The translations under genes were made by a program, and so were the position numbers. Of a DNA stretch of 64,000 nt, positions 1 to 10,628 are shown one piece after another. Positions within the stretch are counted from its first letter, which is position 1. Each line of letters opens with the position of its first letter. The stretch is from Helianthus annuus (lineage: Eukaryota > Streptophyta > Magnoliopsida > Asterales > Asteraceae), in contig NC_035443.2 in assembly GCF_002127325.2 (NCBI RefSeq), forward strand, positions 148,938,415-149,002,414, given 5' to 3'. The notes beneath the pieces were generated by a model that saw only the letters and a list, made by a program, of their open reading frames with translations, was not told where the DNA came from and made no database searches.

Positions 1-158
1 GTGTAAGGCTTGTTATTAGGACTTGCAAAATTCAAGGTTTTAGCATCCCCCCACACTTAAATTACACATTGTCCTCAATGTGTCCCAAAAATAAGTTTTT
101 AGGTTGATTGAATGTGTAAAATGGTGTTAAAAGCATAATTTTATGTTACTGGCAGTCT

Positions 159-350
159 GGACACGGCCTCGTGGTGACCGGGCACGGCCCCATGTTCAGG
201 TGCTAGTAACAAAAATTAAAGAAAAGAAACAGAAGCCTGGACACGGGGGCGTGTTCAGTGAACACGGCCCGTGTCCAGTTACCTGAACTGGGCGATTTTC
301 TGCAGGATGTTCAGCACGGGGCCGTGTTGGCTGGACACGGCCCGTGCTGA
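159..350. repeat. Three paired GC-rich quasi-palindromes
   Basis: Three pairs of a CACGG-NN-CCGTG-like 12-mer lie here, with half-sites starting at 162/183, 242/263 and 315/336. Each pair is 21 bp start to start. Further pairs in this truncated element start at 1172/1193, 1666/1688, 2447/2468 and 2530/2550. The motif is GC-rich against an AT-rich background. Confidence 0.85.
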
Positions 351-680
351 GCTTACTGTAATGAAAAAATTGTTGTCGGATGGCGCTGTTTTCATGCATG
401 AGCCATGTTTCTTGTTTCCCTTGTTATCCTTCACCATCCAGAGTGTGTTTTATTCCTTATAACACCATCTTAAAACCATCATTTCATTAAAAACCATAGA
501 GAGAGCTACCCAATGTTCCTAGAAAAGTAAAAAGAAATAAAAACGAAAAATCTTAACTAAAATAGGTCAGGAGGTACACAAAGTTATCATAAAGAGTTCT
601 ACTTCTTTGTTGGGAAAATTTCGGGAATAGTTTCCCGATGTAGTAGGACTCTTGGCTGATGTTTTTCTTCCTAGATGTTG

Positions 681-1118
681 TTAAAGCCATTCTTCTATCT
701 CCCTTGGAAGGAAGAAGGCGGCTTCATTTTCCTCAACATCTCGCGGAGGAGGGGGAACACCTACCGGGACTCCTTGTACTATCCCTTGCGGAGGCTCTGG
801 GTGTATAGCGTACAATTCGGCGGGTATGATGACTTCGGGAACCACGTTCCATGCCCTTTGGGTTATTATAGGTACCAAAGGAGGAGAGGCGAGAAGGTTT
901 AACCTCTGGTGCAAGAGGTTTACTTCTCGGAGACACCCTTCCAGTCCCACCGTTAGATGGTTGATACGGTCGACCAATGCTTCTTCCACCCCCGTCATTT
1001 CATCAATAGCCTCTCTTAGGGCGTAAACATAGTTTACAAGAGAGTCTTCCGCCGTTGACGATCTCCTCCCCTGTCGGTTATTTCTTGATGAAGACGTTCC
1101 GCTTGTCCTGCTCGCCAT
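681..1118 (-). CDS. Hypothetical ORF of a non-autonomous Athila-like element
   Basis: An ATG at 1116-1118 opens a 145-residue frame. The N-terminus is Ser/Arg-rich, a central helical stretch contains the spaced acidic and leucine residues of a short coiled coil, and the C-terminal third is rich in Pro, Val and Glu. No catalytic motif is visible. In the parent element this is the 3' region, the slot where the full-length copy carries its ATHILA ORF-1-like protein. The C-terminal tail of that protein also has a coiled-coil-like segment, but I cannot show homology by eye. Function unknown; it could be a decayed remnant of that ORF. Confidence 0.4.
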   Translation of the reverse strand: MASRTSGTSSSRNNRQGRRSSTAEDSLVNYVYALREAIDEMTGVEEALVDRINHLTVGLEGCLREVNLLHQRLNLLASPPLVPIITQRAWNVVPEVIIPAELYAIHPEPPQGIVQGVPVGVPPPPRDVEENEAAFFLPREIEEWL

Positions 1119-1656
1119 TTCTGGGGAAATAGACCGAAAAGGGCTCAATTTTTACGAAACAGTACATCGGACACGGCCCCGTGCTCGCTGAGCACGGCCC
1201 CGTGTCCAGTTGTCTGCAAGTTTTTAGATCAAGGAATCTTGGAGTTTTAAATTATTTTCATGATTTTTAGTCGAGTTTTAAGCACAGATAATTTAAAACG
1301 AAGTTACACAACTTACTTTGAGTAAGATCCCTTGAATAATAACCTTACAAACTTCACACTAAAGGTTGGAATCATGGAGTTTCCAAGCTTTAATGGAGGA
1401 AATGGTTGAAAAATTGAAAGAGAAGGCAATGAATAAAAGTGGAAAAGACAAGAGGGTTATTTGGAACCTTCTTTTAAAACTTACCTAGGATAGTATGAGT
1501 GAAGATCCCAGGAATCTCTGTCTTTTAAAGTGGTAAAAAATGAGCAGGATTCAGGCTGCATTTAAAGAAAACGACAGCGCGTTGGACACGGCCCCGTGTG
1601 CAGTTAAAATCCTGACATATTTTGTCCGTATTCTGACAAAATCAGAAGAGAATCTT

Positions 1657-1971
1657 TTAGGTGGACACGGGGGCGTGCTGACCTGGACACGGCCCCGTGT
1701 CTTGAAGCTGTCTTATGGAGTTTCTCCATTTTCTAAGGAACTTATTTATATCAGGTGGTTCCTTACTAGTTGGAACAACCCCAAAGTGCCTAAGATACCT
1801 TAATTTCTCTAGACTAAGACGAGAACGCAAGAGGTTGTCGGTGAGGGTAATTCCTATGTTTATTTTAGGTGGACAAGTCCAACCCTTTCCCGGGCTCTCG
1901 TTAAAGAAGGTGTATGCCGAATCGCTCAGGTCTATGTATGCACCGAACGAAGTCGATGGAGAGTCCTTCAC
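1657..1971 (-). pseudogene. Decayed ORF in the element interior
   Basis: This 104-codon open frame begins only at a GTG, overlaps the stop of the upstream minus-strand ORF by two bases, and lies in an adjacent frame. Its end reads through a GC-rich palindrome pair (Gly/Pro/Cys-rich tail), which suggests that the tail is not selected protein. It may be the frame-shifted continuation of the 1968-2381 ORF, which would make both parts one broken gene. No domain recognised. Confidence 0.3.
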
Positions 1972-2381
1972 GGCACAATCGGCACAGGACGACTATCGTC
2001 CATGTCTTTGCTAGAAATGAATGTAAGATTGGAAACAACGAGGTTGTTTTCATGCAATCCCAACACTTCTTCTTGGTTATCGTCTTGGGATGAATCAATG
2101 AAATCCTTCCTAAGCTCTTTTAACCAATTAAGAATTAGATTTTCTAATTGAATTAACTCGTCAAGGAGCATTTCTCCTAGAATATCTGGTTGGGCGCATT
2201 CGAGGGAGAGATAGTGATAATTTTTACTTTCGCCCCTCTTAAGGTTATAGGGAGATGATGGGTCTAAATAGTGGGGCTTATAATTTAGAAAATAACATTC
2301 TAATTCTTTATGGTTGCCGCCACATAATCGACACCATGTACCATAAGAGTGCCGAAAGTAAAAAGAATTACCATCACTCAT
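1968..2381 (-). CDS. Small CCHC zinc-knuckle ORF in the gag slot
   Basis: An ATG at 2379-2381 starts a 137-residue ORF. Near its N-terminus it has a short zinc-knuckle-like motif, C-x2-C-x3-H-x4-C (one residue shorter than the canonical x4 spacing), in a Tyr/Phe-rich context. An amphipathic Leu/Glu-rich helix and an acidic tail follow. It sits about 275 bp inside the element's 5' end, the gag position. The larger Athila-like element has an ORF of similar plan at the equivalent place (18779-19747): N-terminal cysteines, aromatic-rich stretch, helix. I infer a reduced nucleic-acid-binding gag substitute; sequence homology is unproven. Confidence 0.45.
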   Translation of the reverse strand: MSDGNSFYFRHSYGTWCRLCGGNHKELECYFLNYKPHYLDPSSPYNLKRGESKNYHYLSLECAQPDILGEMLLDELIQLENLILNWLKELRKDFIDSSQDDNQEEVLGLHENNLVVSNLTFISSKDMDDSRPVPIVP

Positions 2382-2655
2382 GTTTGTGTCAGAAATTACC
2401 AACCGCCGGGATCTAACTGTTCTGTTTTCAGTAACTGAATCTTGGGCACGGGAGCGTGTTGAGTGAGCACGGCCCTGTGTTCAGCTTACTGTCAGACTTA
2501 AAACAAGATTGCCAGTTCCAATGATTGGGCACGAGGCGTGTTCAGCGGGCACGACCCGTGCTGAGCTCTGCAGAAGCTGAAAAACTAGAAAAATCCTAAA
2601 AAAATAAAAAGAAAATAAAAAAATGATTAGGCCGTTGATTCCTAACTTTCTTAAG

Positions 2656-2798
2656 ATGCTGTTCCCACCCTTTGCCTAGAGATGTTGATACCCCCATTGA
2701 AGATACTGTTCCCACCCTATCGGTGAATGAAACCGTTCAGTGGAAACGTATGTACGAGAATCCTACCAGGGCTTTCACTTTTTCCGAGGGTATTTTGG
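2656..2798 (+). pseudogene. Antisense accessory gene of Tat element, exon fragment
   Basis: This open fragment encodes about 47 residues ending in a segment rich in aromatic and charged residues. The same reading frame resumes at 4472, after the solo LTR and its duplicated tttgg. Continuity of frame across that insertion shows the piece belongs to one exon with 4472-4522. The gene's 5' part is missing at the junction with the truncated element at 2655. I tentatively link it to the plant 'putative gypsy type transposon' antisense proteins of Tat elements. Confidence 0.6.
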
Positions 2799-4466
2799 TG
2801 ATGCGTGCTAGTGTGTATATGTTTTAGGTATATATTTTAAGCCCATTTTTACACTTTTTAGCCAAGTTTTAAATCTATAAGACACGATATTTACTAACAC
2901 TACACACACATATGGGCAAGTCCACCCATCGTGGACGTAGTATAGTGTTGGTAAGATACCGAGGTCGTGCAAGGACACAAGAGCTTTTAGTACCGGTTTA
3001 TCCTCAACGTCTAACCAAATCAAAATGTTAGAAAAGATTTTTTAAAAACTAAGAAAATAAAACTAAATGCTGAAAAATAAAAATAAAACAGATAGACAAG
3101 ATGAATCACTTGGATCCGACTCGTGTATAGTGTAACCTTTGATTATTTTCGCACTTTTGTACTTATTTAAGAGATTATCTTAGTTATTGTAGTAGGCCCC
3201 TCTTTTGAAGGTGACGTTACCCTCAACCCAGTAGTTTGAGTCAGCAAGGATACAATCCTAAAGGGTCGGATTATTGAAAGATAATTAATTAAGTTATTAA
3301 TGCAAATTATGGTAGGCCCCTCTTTTGAAGGTGACGTTACCCTCGACTAAGTAGTCTGAGTCAGCAGGGATACAGTCCTAAATAGCCGGGTTATAGTATT
3401 AATAGTAGTTTAACTTATGAAGGGGTCAAAGAGTTTGGATCCCCGCCATCCAATACCTTTGGGTATTGAAGGAGATCCTACTAAATTTGACCCAGGTCCC
3501 TTGCAGGACCTCTAAACGCTGAACAAGGGCAAGACTCTTACCAAACCGTTCCCTTAACCCCCGACCAGGTAGCCAACATACCTCCATATAGACCGTGGAG
3601 ATATGAATGGTGAAAATCTTTTATTTTATATAGACAGTAAAATAATGTAAAGACACCACGGACAAACGATAAGGAAGAATCACCTTCAACATAAGAAACT
3701 AGTTATTAAAGTCATTAATACAAAACCAAATAAAAAGTGCAAAAGATTAAAAATAAAAAGTATTACACTAGACACTTGTCTTCACCAAGTGATGTAAGAG
3801 ACTTAGGCAAACATGGCATTTGATTGTCAAGAACTCTTACGATCAATCTTGGATCCCGAGACGACTCACACACTCTATGATGGACAATGGATGATGGTGG
3901 TGGATGATGGTGTTATGGTGGTGGTAGGTGGTGGGTGAAGTGTGAGAGAGGTGGTGTGCCAAGGGATGAGTTGAAATGGCTCCAAGCACTCCAATTTATA
4001 GGCTGAACAGAAGCCTGGGCACGGCCCCGTGGCCGTCTGACACTCTCTTTTTTCATTAATTGTAATTCGCAATTACAATAAATGCGCCTGCAGTACTCTG
4101 ACCACGCCCCCGTGTCCGCTGGGCACGGCCCCGTGGTGGGCAATAGAAGCTTCTATTAGTTTGTCTTTTCTGCTGCTTCTTGGGCACGGCCCCGTGCTCG
4201 CTTAGCACGAGGCGTGTTCAGTCTTCTGCCTTCTCTGTTTTGCTTGGGAGGATGCTGTCGAGGGGTCGGGCAATCCACTTTTGTCCCTTTTCTTGTATTT
4301 ATGTTAGATTTTGCTGTCTTTTTGCTTCTTTTGTTAATTTGAGCTCATTTAATCCTGAAAATACAAAAGGAAGACAAAAACACACTTTTTCCAACATTAG
4401 TACTAAAAAAGGGTTAGTTTTATGCCACAATTGATATAATTTATATGTTGCATTTTGCGCGTATCA
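2799..4466 (-). mobile_element. Solo LTR, Athila-like family
   Basis: Read on the minus strand the LTR starts TGATACGCGC at 4466 and ends CGCATCA at 2799 (1668 bp). It matches the LTRs of the element at 16687-36113 along its length but differs at many sites, so it is a diverged subfamily. A perfect 5-bp target duplication, tttgg, flanks it at 2794-2798 and 4467-4471, and no PBS or internal sequence adjoins it, which defines a solo LTR. It contains a TATA-box-like segment (3994-4001, minus), a nearly perfect 31-bp palindrome around 4054-4084, GC-rich palindrome pairs at 4103/4124 and 4185/4206, and a ~120-bp direct repeat at about 3190-3390. It likely arose by LTR-LTR recombination. Confidence 0.9.
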
Positions 4467-4471
4467 TTTGG

Positions 4472-4699
4472 CTATGGGGGGTTTGAGTCCCTCCTATCTT
4501 GTTCGACCCAAGGCTCTCTTTGGTAAAAAAGGTATTTTTTCGTCTCGGATTTGCATTTGCTTATTTTGTTTCTTTGTATCTGTGTAGTCATCTTTAGTGC
4601 CTTTCTTTTGCAGAGTTGACTTTGTGGAGGTTGCTTCAGGGAGATTCCAAGGATGTGCAGTTTGTGGTTGATGGTGAAGTTGTTCCGGGTCTGGGCCGG
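4472..4699 (+). pseudogene. Antisense accessory gene of Tat element: exon, intron, exon
   Basis: Exon 4472-4522 continues the frame of 2656-2798. A probable intron follows, 4523-4613 (91 bp, GTAAAA donor, TTTTGCAG acceptor, pyrimidine-rich 3' end). The next exon starts at 4614 and keeps the frame to the copia insertion at 4699/4700. Beyond the copia element, from 36845, the same frame continues. The flanking 5-mers gccgg (4695-4699) and gccag (36840-36844) are the copia target duplication with one mismatch. The gene is therefore split by two separate insertions. Confidence 0.6.
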
Positions 4700-5436
4700 T
4701 GTTGGGATTGAACCCTATCAAAGGAACAGATAATTAAAGCCAAAACTGGATCAGGGCAGTGGATCCAGAATAAGCAGATGTTTACATACAAGTCTCTCCC
4801 CTTGAAAGTGATTACAACAACTGATGACCTCCTATCTGCTGATCTTGCTATCTGCTGACCTACAACTGCTGCTCAAAACAAGATCTGATGAAAGACTAAA
4901 GTCCTGCTGATTCAATCTACTGCTTTGAGTCAAGCACTGCTGATCCGGACAAGTGCTGCTGGGTTCACAGCAGTAGAAGGTTGCAGCAGCTGATCAATAG
5001 TTTGCTTTGTAATGTAATGAAATAGCAGTAGTTAAACACAACAGTATTTGTATAGATCAGAGGTTAGAGTTTGTTAGGAGGTTAGATGTCACTTTCATGG
5101 TGACGTCAGTTAAGATGCTCAGTTGTTTGCAAGTGCTTATAAATAGCTCAGTACTTTGTACTGTTCTATTAGCTCTTTTGCATCATTCGTCTTCTTTGCA
5201 CGAACAAACAACTGAGCTCTGGCTGAGGGGGAGTTTGCATTCATTCATCAATCATTGTAATCGTTGTTGAAATAAATTCAATCTTTCGGTTCATTGTGTA
5301 AAGATGTTTGATCAAAGTATTACTCTCGTTTGATTGTATGCAAAGTTTGTTTTCATCTTAATTCCGCTGCACACTCATCCACTTTCATCTTAATTACAAA
5401 CACAAAATACAATCAAAATCAAACTCAGATCCAACA
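4700..5436 (+). repeat. Copia 5' LTR
   Basis: Starts TGTTGGGATTG and ends CCAACA, 737 bp. A TATA-like TATAAATA lies in the segment 5135-5150, about 300 bp before the LTR end, and marks the likely start of the element transcript. The 3' LTR has identical ends and the same length once the nested insertion is removed. Confidence 0.95.
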
Positions 5437-5438
5437 AT

Positions 5439-5450
5439 TGGTATCAGAGC
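5439..5450 (+). other. Primer binding site, tRNA-iMet type
   Basis: TGGTATCAGAGC lies two bases after the 5' LTR. It is the canonical sequence complementary to the 3' end of plant initiator-methionine tRNA, used to prime minus-strand DNA. Confidence 0.95.
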
Positions 5451-5600
5451 TAGGACAGTCAAATTTGATTTAACAATCATTTTGACGTAAAAAGTTCAGC
5501 TCATAATAGTTGATACTGATCGTTTGTTCGTTTGTTGAAAAACAGAGTGTTGATTAATCACCATTAAAGTTGATTTATCAGTATCTGTAAAACAACAAGA

Positions 5601-7397
5601 ATGGCGTCACAATCTATGGATGATAAAAACAACACCAGCTCGCTTTTTAAACCACCAATGCTAAAAAGAAATGAGTACAACATCTGGCAGAGGAGGATGG
5701 GTCACATCCTCGCTCAACAAAGCACAGGTTGTTGGAGGTCTGTCGTCTTTGGTCCCCATGTTCCTACAGTGCCAAGCGCTGAAGATGCTAAACAATCCGT
5801 TCCAAAACCTATTGAAAATTATACCGAAACCGATTTTCAAAGGATTGAACTAGATGCTAAAGCGTTTACCATCATAGCATCAGCGCTGCCCAATGAAATA
5901 TATGCTGGACTGTTACACTGTAACAGTGCCAAAGAATTGTGGGACACGCTTAAGGAACAGTTTGGGGGTACCGAAGAAGTCATAGAAAACAATAGGGAAA
6001 TCCTGAACCAACAGTATGAAACATTTTGTCATGTTAAAGGTGAATCACTGACGCAACAATTTGAGCGTTTCAGTTGTCTCATCAGTGAACTGAGGCTTGT
6101 TAAAACCACTTTTACAAACTCAACTCAAAATAGCAGGTTCCTCAGGTTACTGCCAGAAAAATGGGACACCATAGCTTTTGTCACCCGAAATTCACCCGAG
6201 TTCAAGGATCTGACCTTGACCCAACTCCATGGTCGACTCCTGACCTACGAAAGGGAGTTGAACCAGAAAAGGAAGTTACAAGAGTCAGGAAAAACTGTTG
6301 ATGATTATACATTCGGTAACACTGCTCTTTTGGGTCAAGAAGAATCTGGGAGTAGTGGTAAGGATCAGGGTTATGATCACTTCATTGACATAACTGCTGG
6401 TGCAAATTTTAATAACTCTGATCCTCACTCTACAAGTTATGCATTCACTGCAAACGAAAACCAGATGTCAGACAATCTAAGCTTTGAACTAAATGATCTA
6501 CAGCATTTTGACCCCACTGATTTAGAGGAAATGGACATCCTGCATCAACTGGCCTTGCTAAGTATTAGAACTAGCAAGTTTTATAAAAGAACATGGCGAA
6601 AATTCCCAGGGTTGCATGGGAATCTAAGGGTTGGGTTGGATAAATCGAAAATAAAATGCTACAAGTGTAATAGGCTGGGACACTTTGCTAGGGAGTGTAG
6701 GAGTCAAACTACTGGTCCCATAATCACACATCCTAGCTCAAATCCTAGACCTCAAAATCAAAACACTGTGCACTATGCCCAATATGCCCCAGCAGCTCAA
6801 GTGAACACTGCTTATTATGCTGCTACCCCTGTGCCAGTGCACTATGTCCAAACCACTGTTCCACAGATTCAATTTGTTCAAACCCCTGTCCCCCAGGCAC
6901 AGGTGCAACCTACACCTCAAACCACTGCTCCAGCAGCAGTGCAACCAGATCAACAAAGTTTTTTCACTCAAGGGTTTGTTGATTGGAGCAGTATGCCTGA
7001 AGACCTTAGTGATGAAAATTTTACACTCTATGCTTCCAATGTTTCTTCTCATGATGAATTTTGTTTGATGGCATTAGAATCAATACAGGAGGGTGTTGAA
7101 TCTGAAGAGGAACAGCTGGGTTCCGAAGCAGTGGATGAGGTGATTGAAGCAGTGGTTATTGCTGTGGCTAATGAAGTACCGTTGGGAGAAAGTTCAGGCA
7201 CCCTGATTGAACCACTGACAGATCCATGGTCCGAAGAGAACAAAGAAGAAAAGGCAGGTGAGAAAGAAGAAAGAGCCGAAGATGAAGAAAATCCTCAATG
7301 TGATTGTGCAATGATGGCTGCTGCCAAGGTATCACCTCAAGTTCTTGAAAAACTGTGTTCTGACAATTGCATTATTGCTTTTGCTAACATCAAATAG
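5601..7397 (+). pseudogene. gag: Copia gag, N-terminal part, ended by in-frame TAG
   Basis: ATG at 5601 opens 598 codons. Residues about 10-230 match the copia-type capsid (UBN2/retrotran_gag) pattern, with the Trp-rich start and the helical segment carrying the LWDTLKEQF-type motif. A zinc knuckle C-x2-C-x4-H-x4-C spans residues 353-366. A Pro/Gln/Thr-rich region and then a Glu-rich acidic tail follow. The TAG at 7395-7397 is in the same frame as the next ORF (7398-8366), so it looks like a single nonsense change within a longer gag rather than the natural end. The protein would form the virus-like particle and bind element RNA in the cytoplasm. Confidence 0.85.
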
Positions 7398-8366
7398 GTG
7401 AATGAAAACCTTCGTGATAAAATCTTATCTGATGAAGTCAAATTTGAAAGATCTCTAAAAGAACTTAAAAACAATTTGACTGAAAAAGAAAAAGAGATTA
7501 GCAGCATGAAAGAAGAGCAAAGCATAACCAAAACCCAACTCCAAACCTTGGTAGAAAAATACCAAGTTTGTAAAAAGGAGTTAGAGTCCACCCAGATCAC
7601 ATGTGAGAGATGGGTGGAATCCTGCAAAGGGTATGAGGTTATGCTTGAAAAACAGATAAAAAGCAATGTGAAATTTGGGGTTGGTTATAGAAAACATGAT
7701 GATGAAAACACTGCTTTTGGAAAATCTGTTTCAACCACTGATGAAACTGCCGAGTTCATCCCCACAAACAAGAATGGCCAAGAAGTGAAAATCACTGACA
7801 AACTTGGTAACAAAATCACACTTGACAGACCAATGGGCCCCTCTGTTTTTGAGGAGATTGAGAATCATCAGTTTAAACCAAAATGGTCTGATGAGTGTGA
7901 TATTCTTGAAAATTTCAAGCCAATGGACTTTACATCAACTGATGGTGTTAAAGCTCCAAAAGCTAAAGTCATACCTCTCAAAGACATCCCAGCAGTGGTT
8001 AAAACCTCTGCTGCAAAGGAGTCTGAAAAGAGAAAGAAGAAAGAAAAAATTGATAATTTGTTTTGTGAATTCTGTGAGAAAAGGAATCATCTAATAAAAG
8101 ACTGCTTCCACTTAAAAGCTTATGATTTAAACAAAACAAGTGTCATTGCTTCAGCTGAAAGTTGCAGTGTTTGTGGTAAAACAAACCATAAAACTCAAGC
8201 ATGTGTGTACCTCAAAAACTTTGATGTGAAAAAGAATGAGTACATTGCTAAAACATCCTTGAGTTCATCAGCATCATCACCATCTGTCAAATTCAGTGCC
8301 AGTTCAAACAGCTGTCACAAAACAGCTGAACCAAACATCTGTCAAAAGAGATGTTCAGGTTACTGA
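7398..8366 (+). pseudogene. Copia gag extension with two more zinc knuckles
   Basis: In frame with the upstream gag after one TAG. The first ~75 residues form a Lys/Glu-rich coiled coil. Two further C-x2-C-x4-H-x4-C knuckles begin at residues 223 and 256, giving three knuckles for the whole gag. The frame ends at 8366 in sequence that continues sensibly only in the +1 frame (8296-8652), indicating a small indel around 8290-8366. The extended gag with multiple knuckles is unlike short copia gags and supports a Sirevirus-like assignment. Confidence 0.75.
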
Positions 8367-8652
8367 TGCACCTCCTGCCAACCAATTCAGAAAAGGCAAG
8401 GAAAAACAGTCTTACCAATGGATTCCACACGTTTATGAGGTCTACAAAAAGCCCTCTAAACCCAGAGTGAATAGGCATCCTTTTGGTTATCAGCAGGTGA
8501 CTGGTCAAGACCCCCAACAGCGGTTAGCAAGAAACAGTACTAAAACTGTTCAAACCCCTGATCTAACTACTGTCCTTCACTCTGCATCCACACCAGTCAC
8601 TGTTGACACCCCATCCAAAGCCCTGCTGGCTTTGGAGACCTTAATGAACTAA
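8296..8652 (+). pseudogene. Copia gag-protease linker, frameshifted
   Basis: Lys/Pro/Gln/Thr-rich segment of low complexity joining the gag knuckles to the protease. It is in a different frame from both neighbours, so there is at least one indel on each side (about 8300-8366 and about 8640-8660). No domain is visible. Confidence 0.6.
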
Positions 8653-8666
8653 TCCTTTTACTTCAT

Positions 8667-9527
8667 GTGCAGGGAGCTTCTGCATGCTTTGATAGTCTTT
8701 GGTATGTAGATAGTGGAGGCTCCAGGCACATGACAGGATGTAAAGCCCCCCTAAAAGACTTTAAAATCCATGGTGGGGGTGATATATCCTTTGGGAATAA
8801 TAGTAAAGGGAAAGTTCTGGGGTCTGGTACAGTGCAATCTGGAAATGTAAAATTTGAAAATGTCAATCTAATAGACAATCTGAAATTCAACCTTCTGAGT
8901 GTATCTCAAATGAGTGACAAAGGGTTTGGGTCATTCTTCACAAAAGATTGTTGTAGGATTGTTGGACCAGAAATGGTCAGAAAGATTGAAGCAATAATCA
9001 AAACTGGTCAAACTAAACTTGTTGCTCAAAGAAGTGGCAATGTTTATGTTGTTGACATGTCAAAAGAGTGTCCCAGAGCTGATGCCTGTCTGTTCTCAGC
9101 TGCCTCTAACAAAGAGACAGAACTTTGGCACAGAAGGCTGGGGCACACAAATCTTAAGACAATCACAAAAATTTCAAAAAATGGTTTGGTAAGAGGCCTA
9201 CCACAAAAATTGTTTTCATGTTCTGAACATTGCATTTCCTGTTTAAAAGGAAAACAACATAAAAGTTCTTATAAGTCCATTGAAGAGTCCAAAACAACCC
9301 AATGTTTGCAAATGCTGCACATGGATTTGTTTGGCCCAGTTCAAGTCATGAGCCTTAAGAAGAAAAGATATTGTTTGGTTATTGTTGATGACTTTTCTAG
9401 GTTTACATGGACTTTCTTTTTACACTCTAAAGATGAGACTGCAAGCATTTTGCAATACTTTGTGACACAGGTTGAAAAGCAATTTGACCTTCCAGTGAAA
9501 AGCTTCAGGAGTGACAATGGCACATAA
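8667..9527 (+). pseudogene. pol: Copia protease and integrase N-terminal half
   Basis: Residues 12-19 contain the aspartic protease active site in the copia form (WYVDSGGS). The integrase zinc-binding HHCC segment follows (HRRLGH, then the C-x2-C pair), then the first catalytic Asp in the HMDLFGP motif and the second in SDNGT. The frame then meets TAA at 9525-9527, four codons after the second catalytic Asp, inside the DD35E core. The next ORF continues in the same frame. Integrase would join the cDNA to the genome in the nucleus; this copy cannot make it intact. Confidence 0.9.
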
Positions 9528-10628
9528 TTTAAAAATAAGGAGTTAGATGCCTTCTGTGTGAAGAAAGGGATTGTAAGGCAGTACAACATCCCTAGAACAC
9601 CAGAGCAAAATGGGGTTGTTGAAAGAAAAAACAGAACTCTGATTGAGGCTGCCAGAACTATGCTTGCAGATTCAGGTTTGCCATTGACTTTCTGGGCAGA
9701 AGCAGTAAACACTGCTTGCTATGTCCAGAACAGAGTTTTAATAAACCCCAGGCACAAAAAGACTGCTTATGAAATTCTGTATAATATCAAACCACTGATC
9801 TCATACTTCAAGGTGTTTGTCTGCCCATGCTTTATTTTGAGCTTAAAAGATTCCATTTCAAAATTTGCAGCCAAAATTGATTGTGGTTATCATCTGGGAT
9901 ACTCAGCCACTGCCAAGGCCTACAAAGTGTTCAATACACGGACCAAGGCGGTGGAGGAGACTTTGAATGTAAAGTTCAATGAACTTTCCTCAATGAAAAT
10001 CCCAGCAAATCCTGCTGATCTGTTTGATCTTGAAAAGTTTACTTTTGAAAATACTGCTGTCAAGACTAACAGTGCAGGTCCAACAGAGGATACAACACCA
10101 GACTATGGGTATGAAATCATCGTCCCTCAAAGGTCTGCCACAAAGGGAAAGGCATCAGTTGTTCAAAACAGCTGTCAAAGCTCAACCACTGCTACATCAA
10201 CAGTTGTTGACCAAAGTAGCCCATTCACCACTGCTTCCACATCCTCAAACGCTACTGACAAAAGTCCTCAAACAGTGGATAAAAGTCAGCAGTTGTCCAC
10301 TTCATTACCTCCTATTCCACCACCTTTTGAAGCCACTGCTGAGTCATCAAAGTCACCAGCAGTGGTTAGCTCAGATGACACACATTTGCAGCCTTCACCA
10401 ACTAATTCCATCATACCATACCAAGGAGATTTAATCTTCTTGAGATCTCATCCACCTGATCAAATCATTGGCAACATCAATGAAGGGGTGCTCACAAGAA
10501 GCCAAACCCAAAACATTTGTCTTTTTGCTGGTTTTCTATCACTCCATCAGCCAGTCAAGTACCAAGAGGCACTAAAAGACAACAGCTGGGTAGAAGCCAT
10601 GCAAGAGGAGCTCCAACAGTTTAAATGA
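9528..10628 (+). pseudogene. pol: Copia integrase C-terminal part and start of RT region
   Basis: Same frame as the protease ORF after its stop. The catalytic Glu of integrase is in NGVVER, with 35 residues between it and the second Asp. The copia-type C-terminal integrase region and a Ser/Thr/Pro-rich linker follow, then the beginning of the RT domain. Ended by TGA at 10626-10628, in frame with the downstream RT. Confidence 0.85.

Larger units (their letters stand above)
1..2655 (-). mobile_element. Truncated internal region of an Athila-like, non-autonomous gypsy element
   Basis: The first ~140 bases are the reverse complement of the 3' non-coding region of the Athila-like element at about 25590-25730, so this copy is on the minus strand and runs off the left edge. 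Its right end resembles, in reverse complement, the segment just after the PBS of the full-length copy (about 18411-18441). The similarity stops near 2655, some 20 bases short of the PBS, and antisense-gene sequence of the Tat element follows, so the 5' LTR and PBS are lost. It holds three short minus-strand ORFs instead of gag-pol, and several GC-rich paired palindromes typical of the family. No pol domain is visible. The exact breakpoint is uncertain by a few bases. Confidence 0.7.

Noticed and set aside
5439..5450. Possible tRNA gene remnants at PBS sites (also 18383 and 29272)
   Set aside because: Only the short 3' tRNA complement is present directly after an LTR, which is the expected primer binding site and not a tRNA gene.
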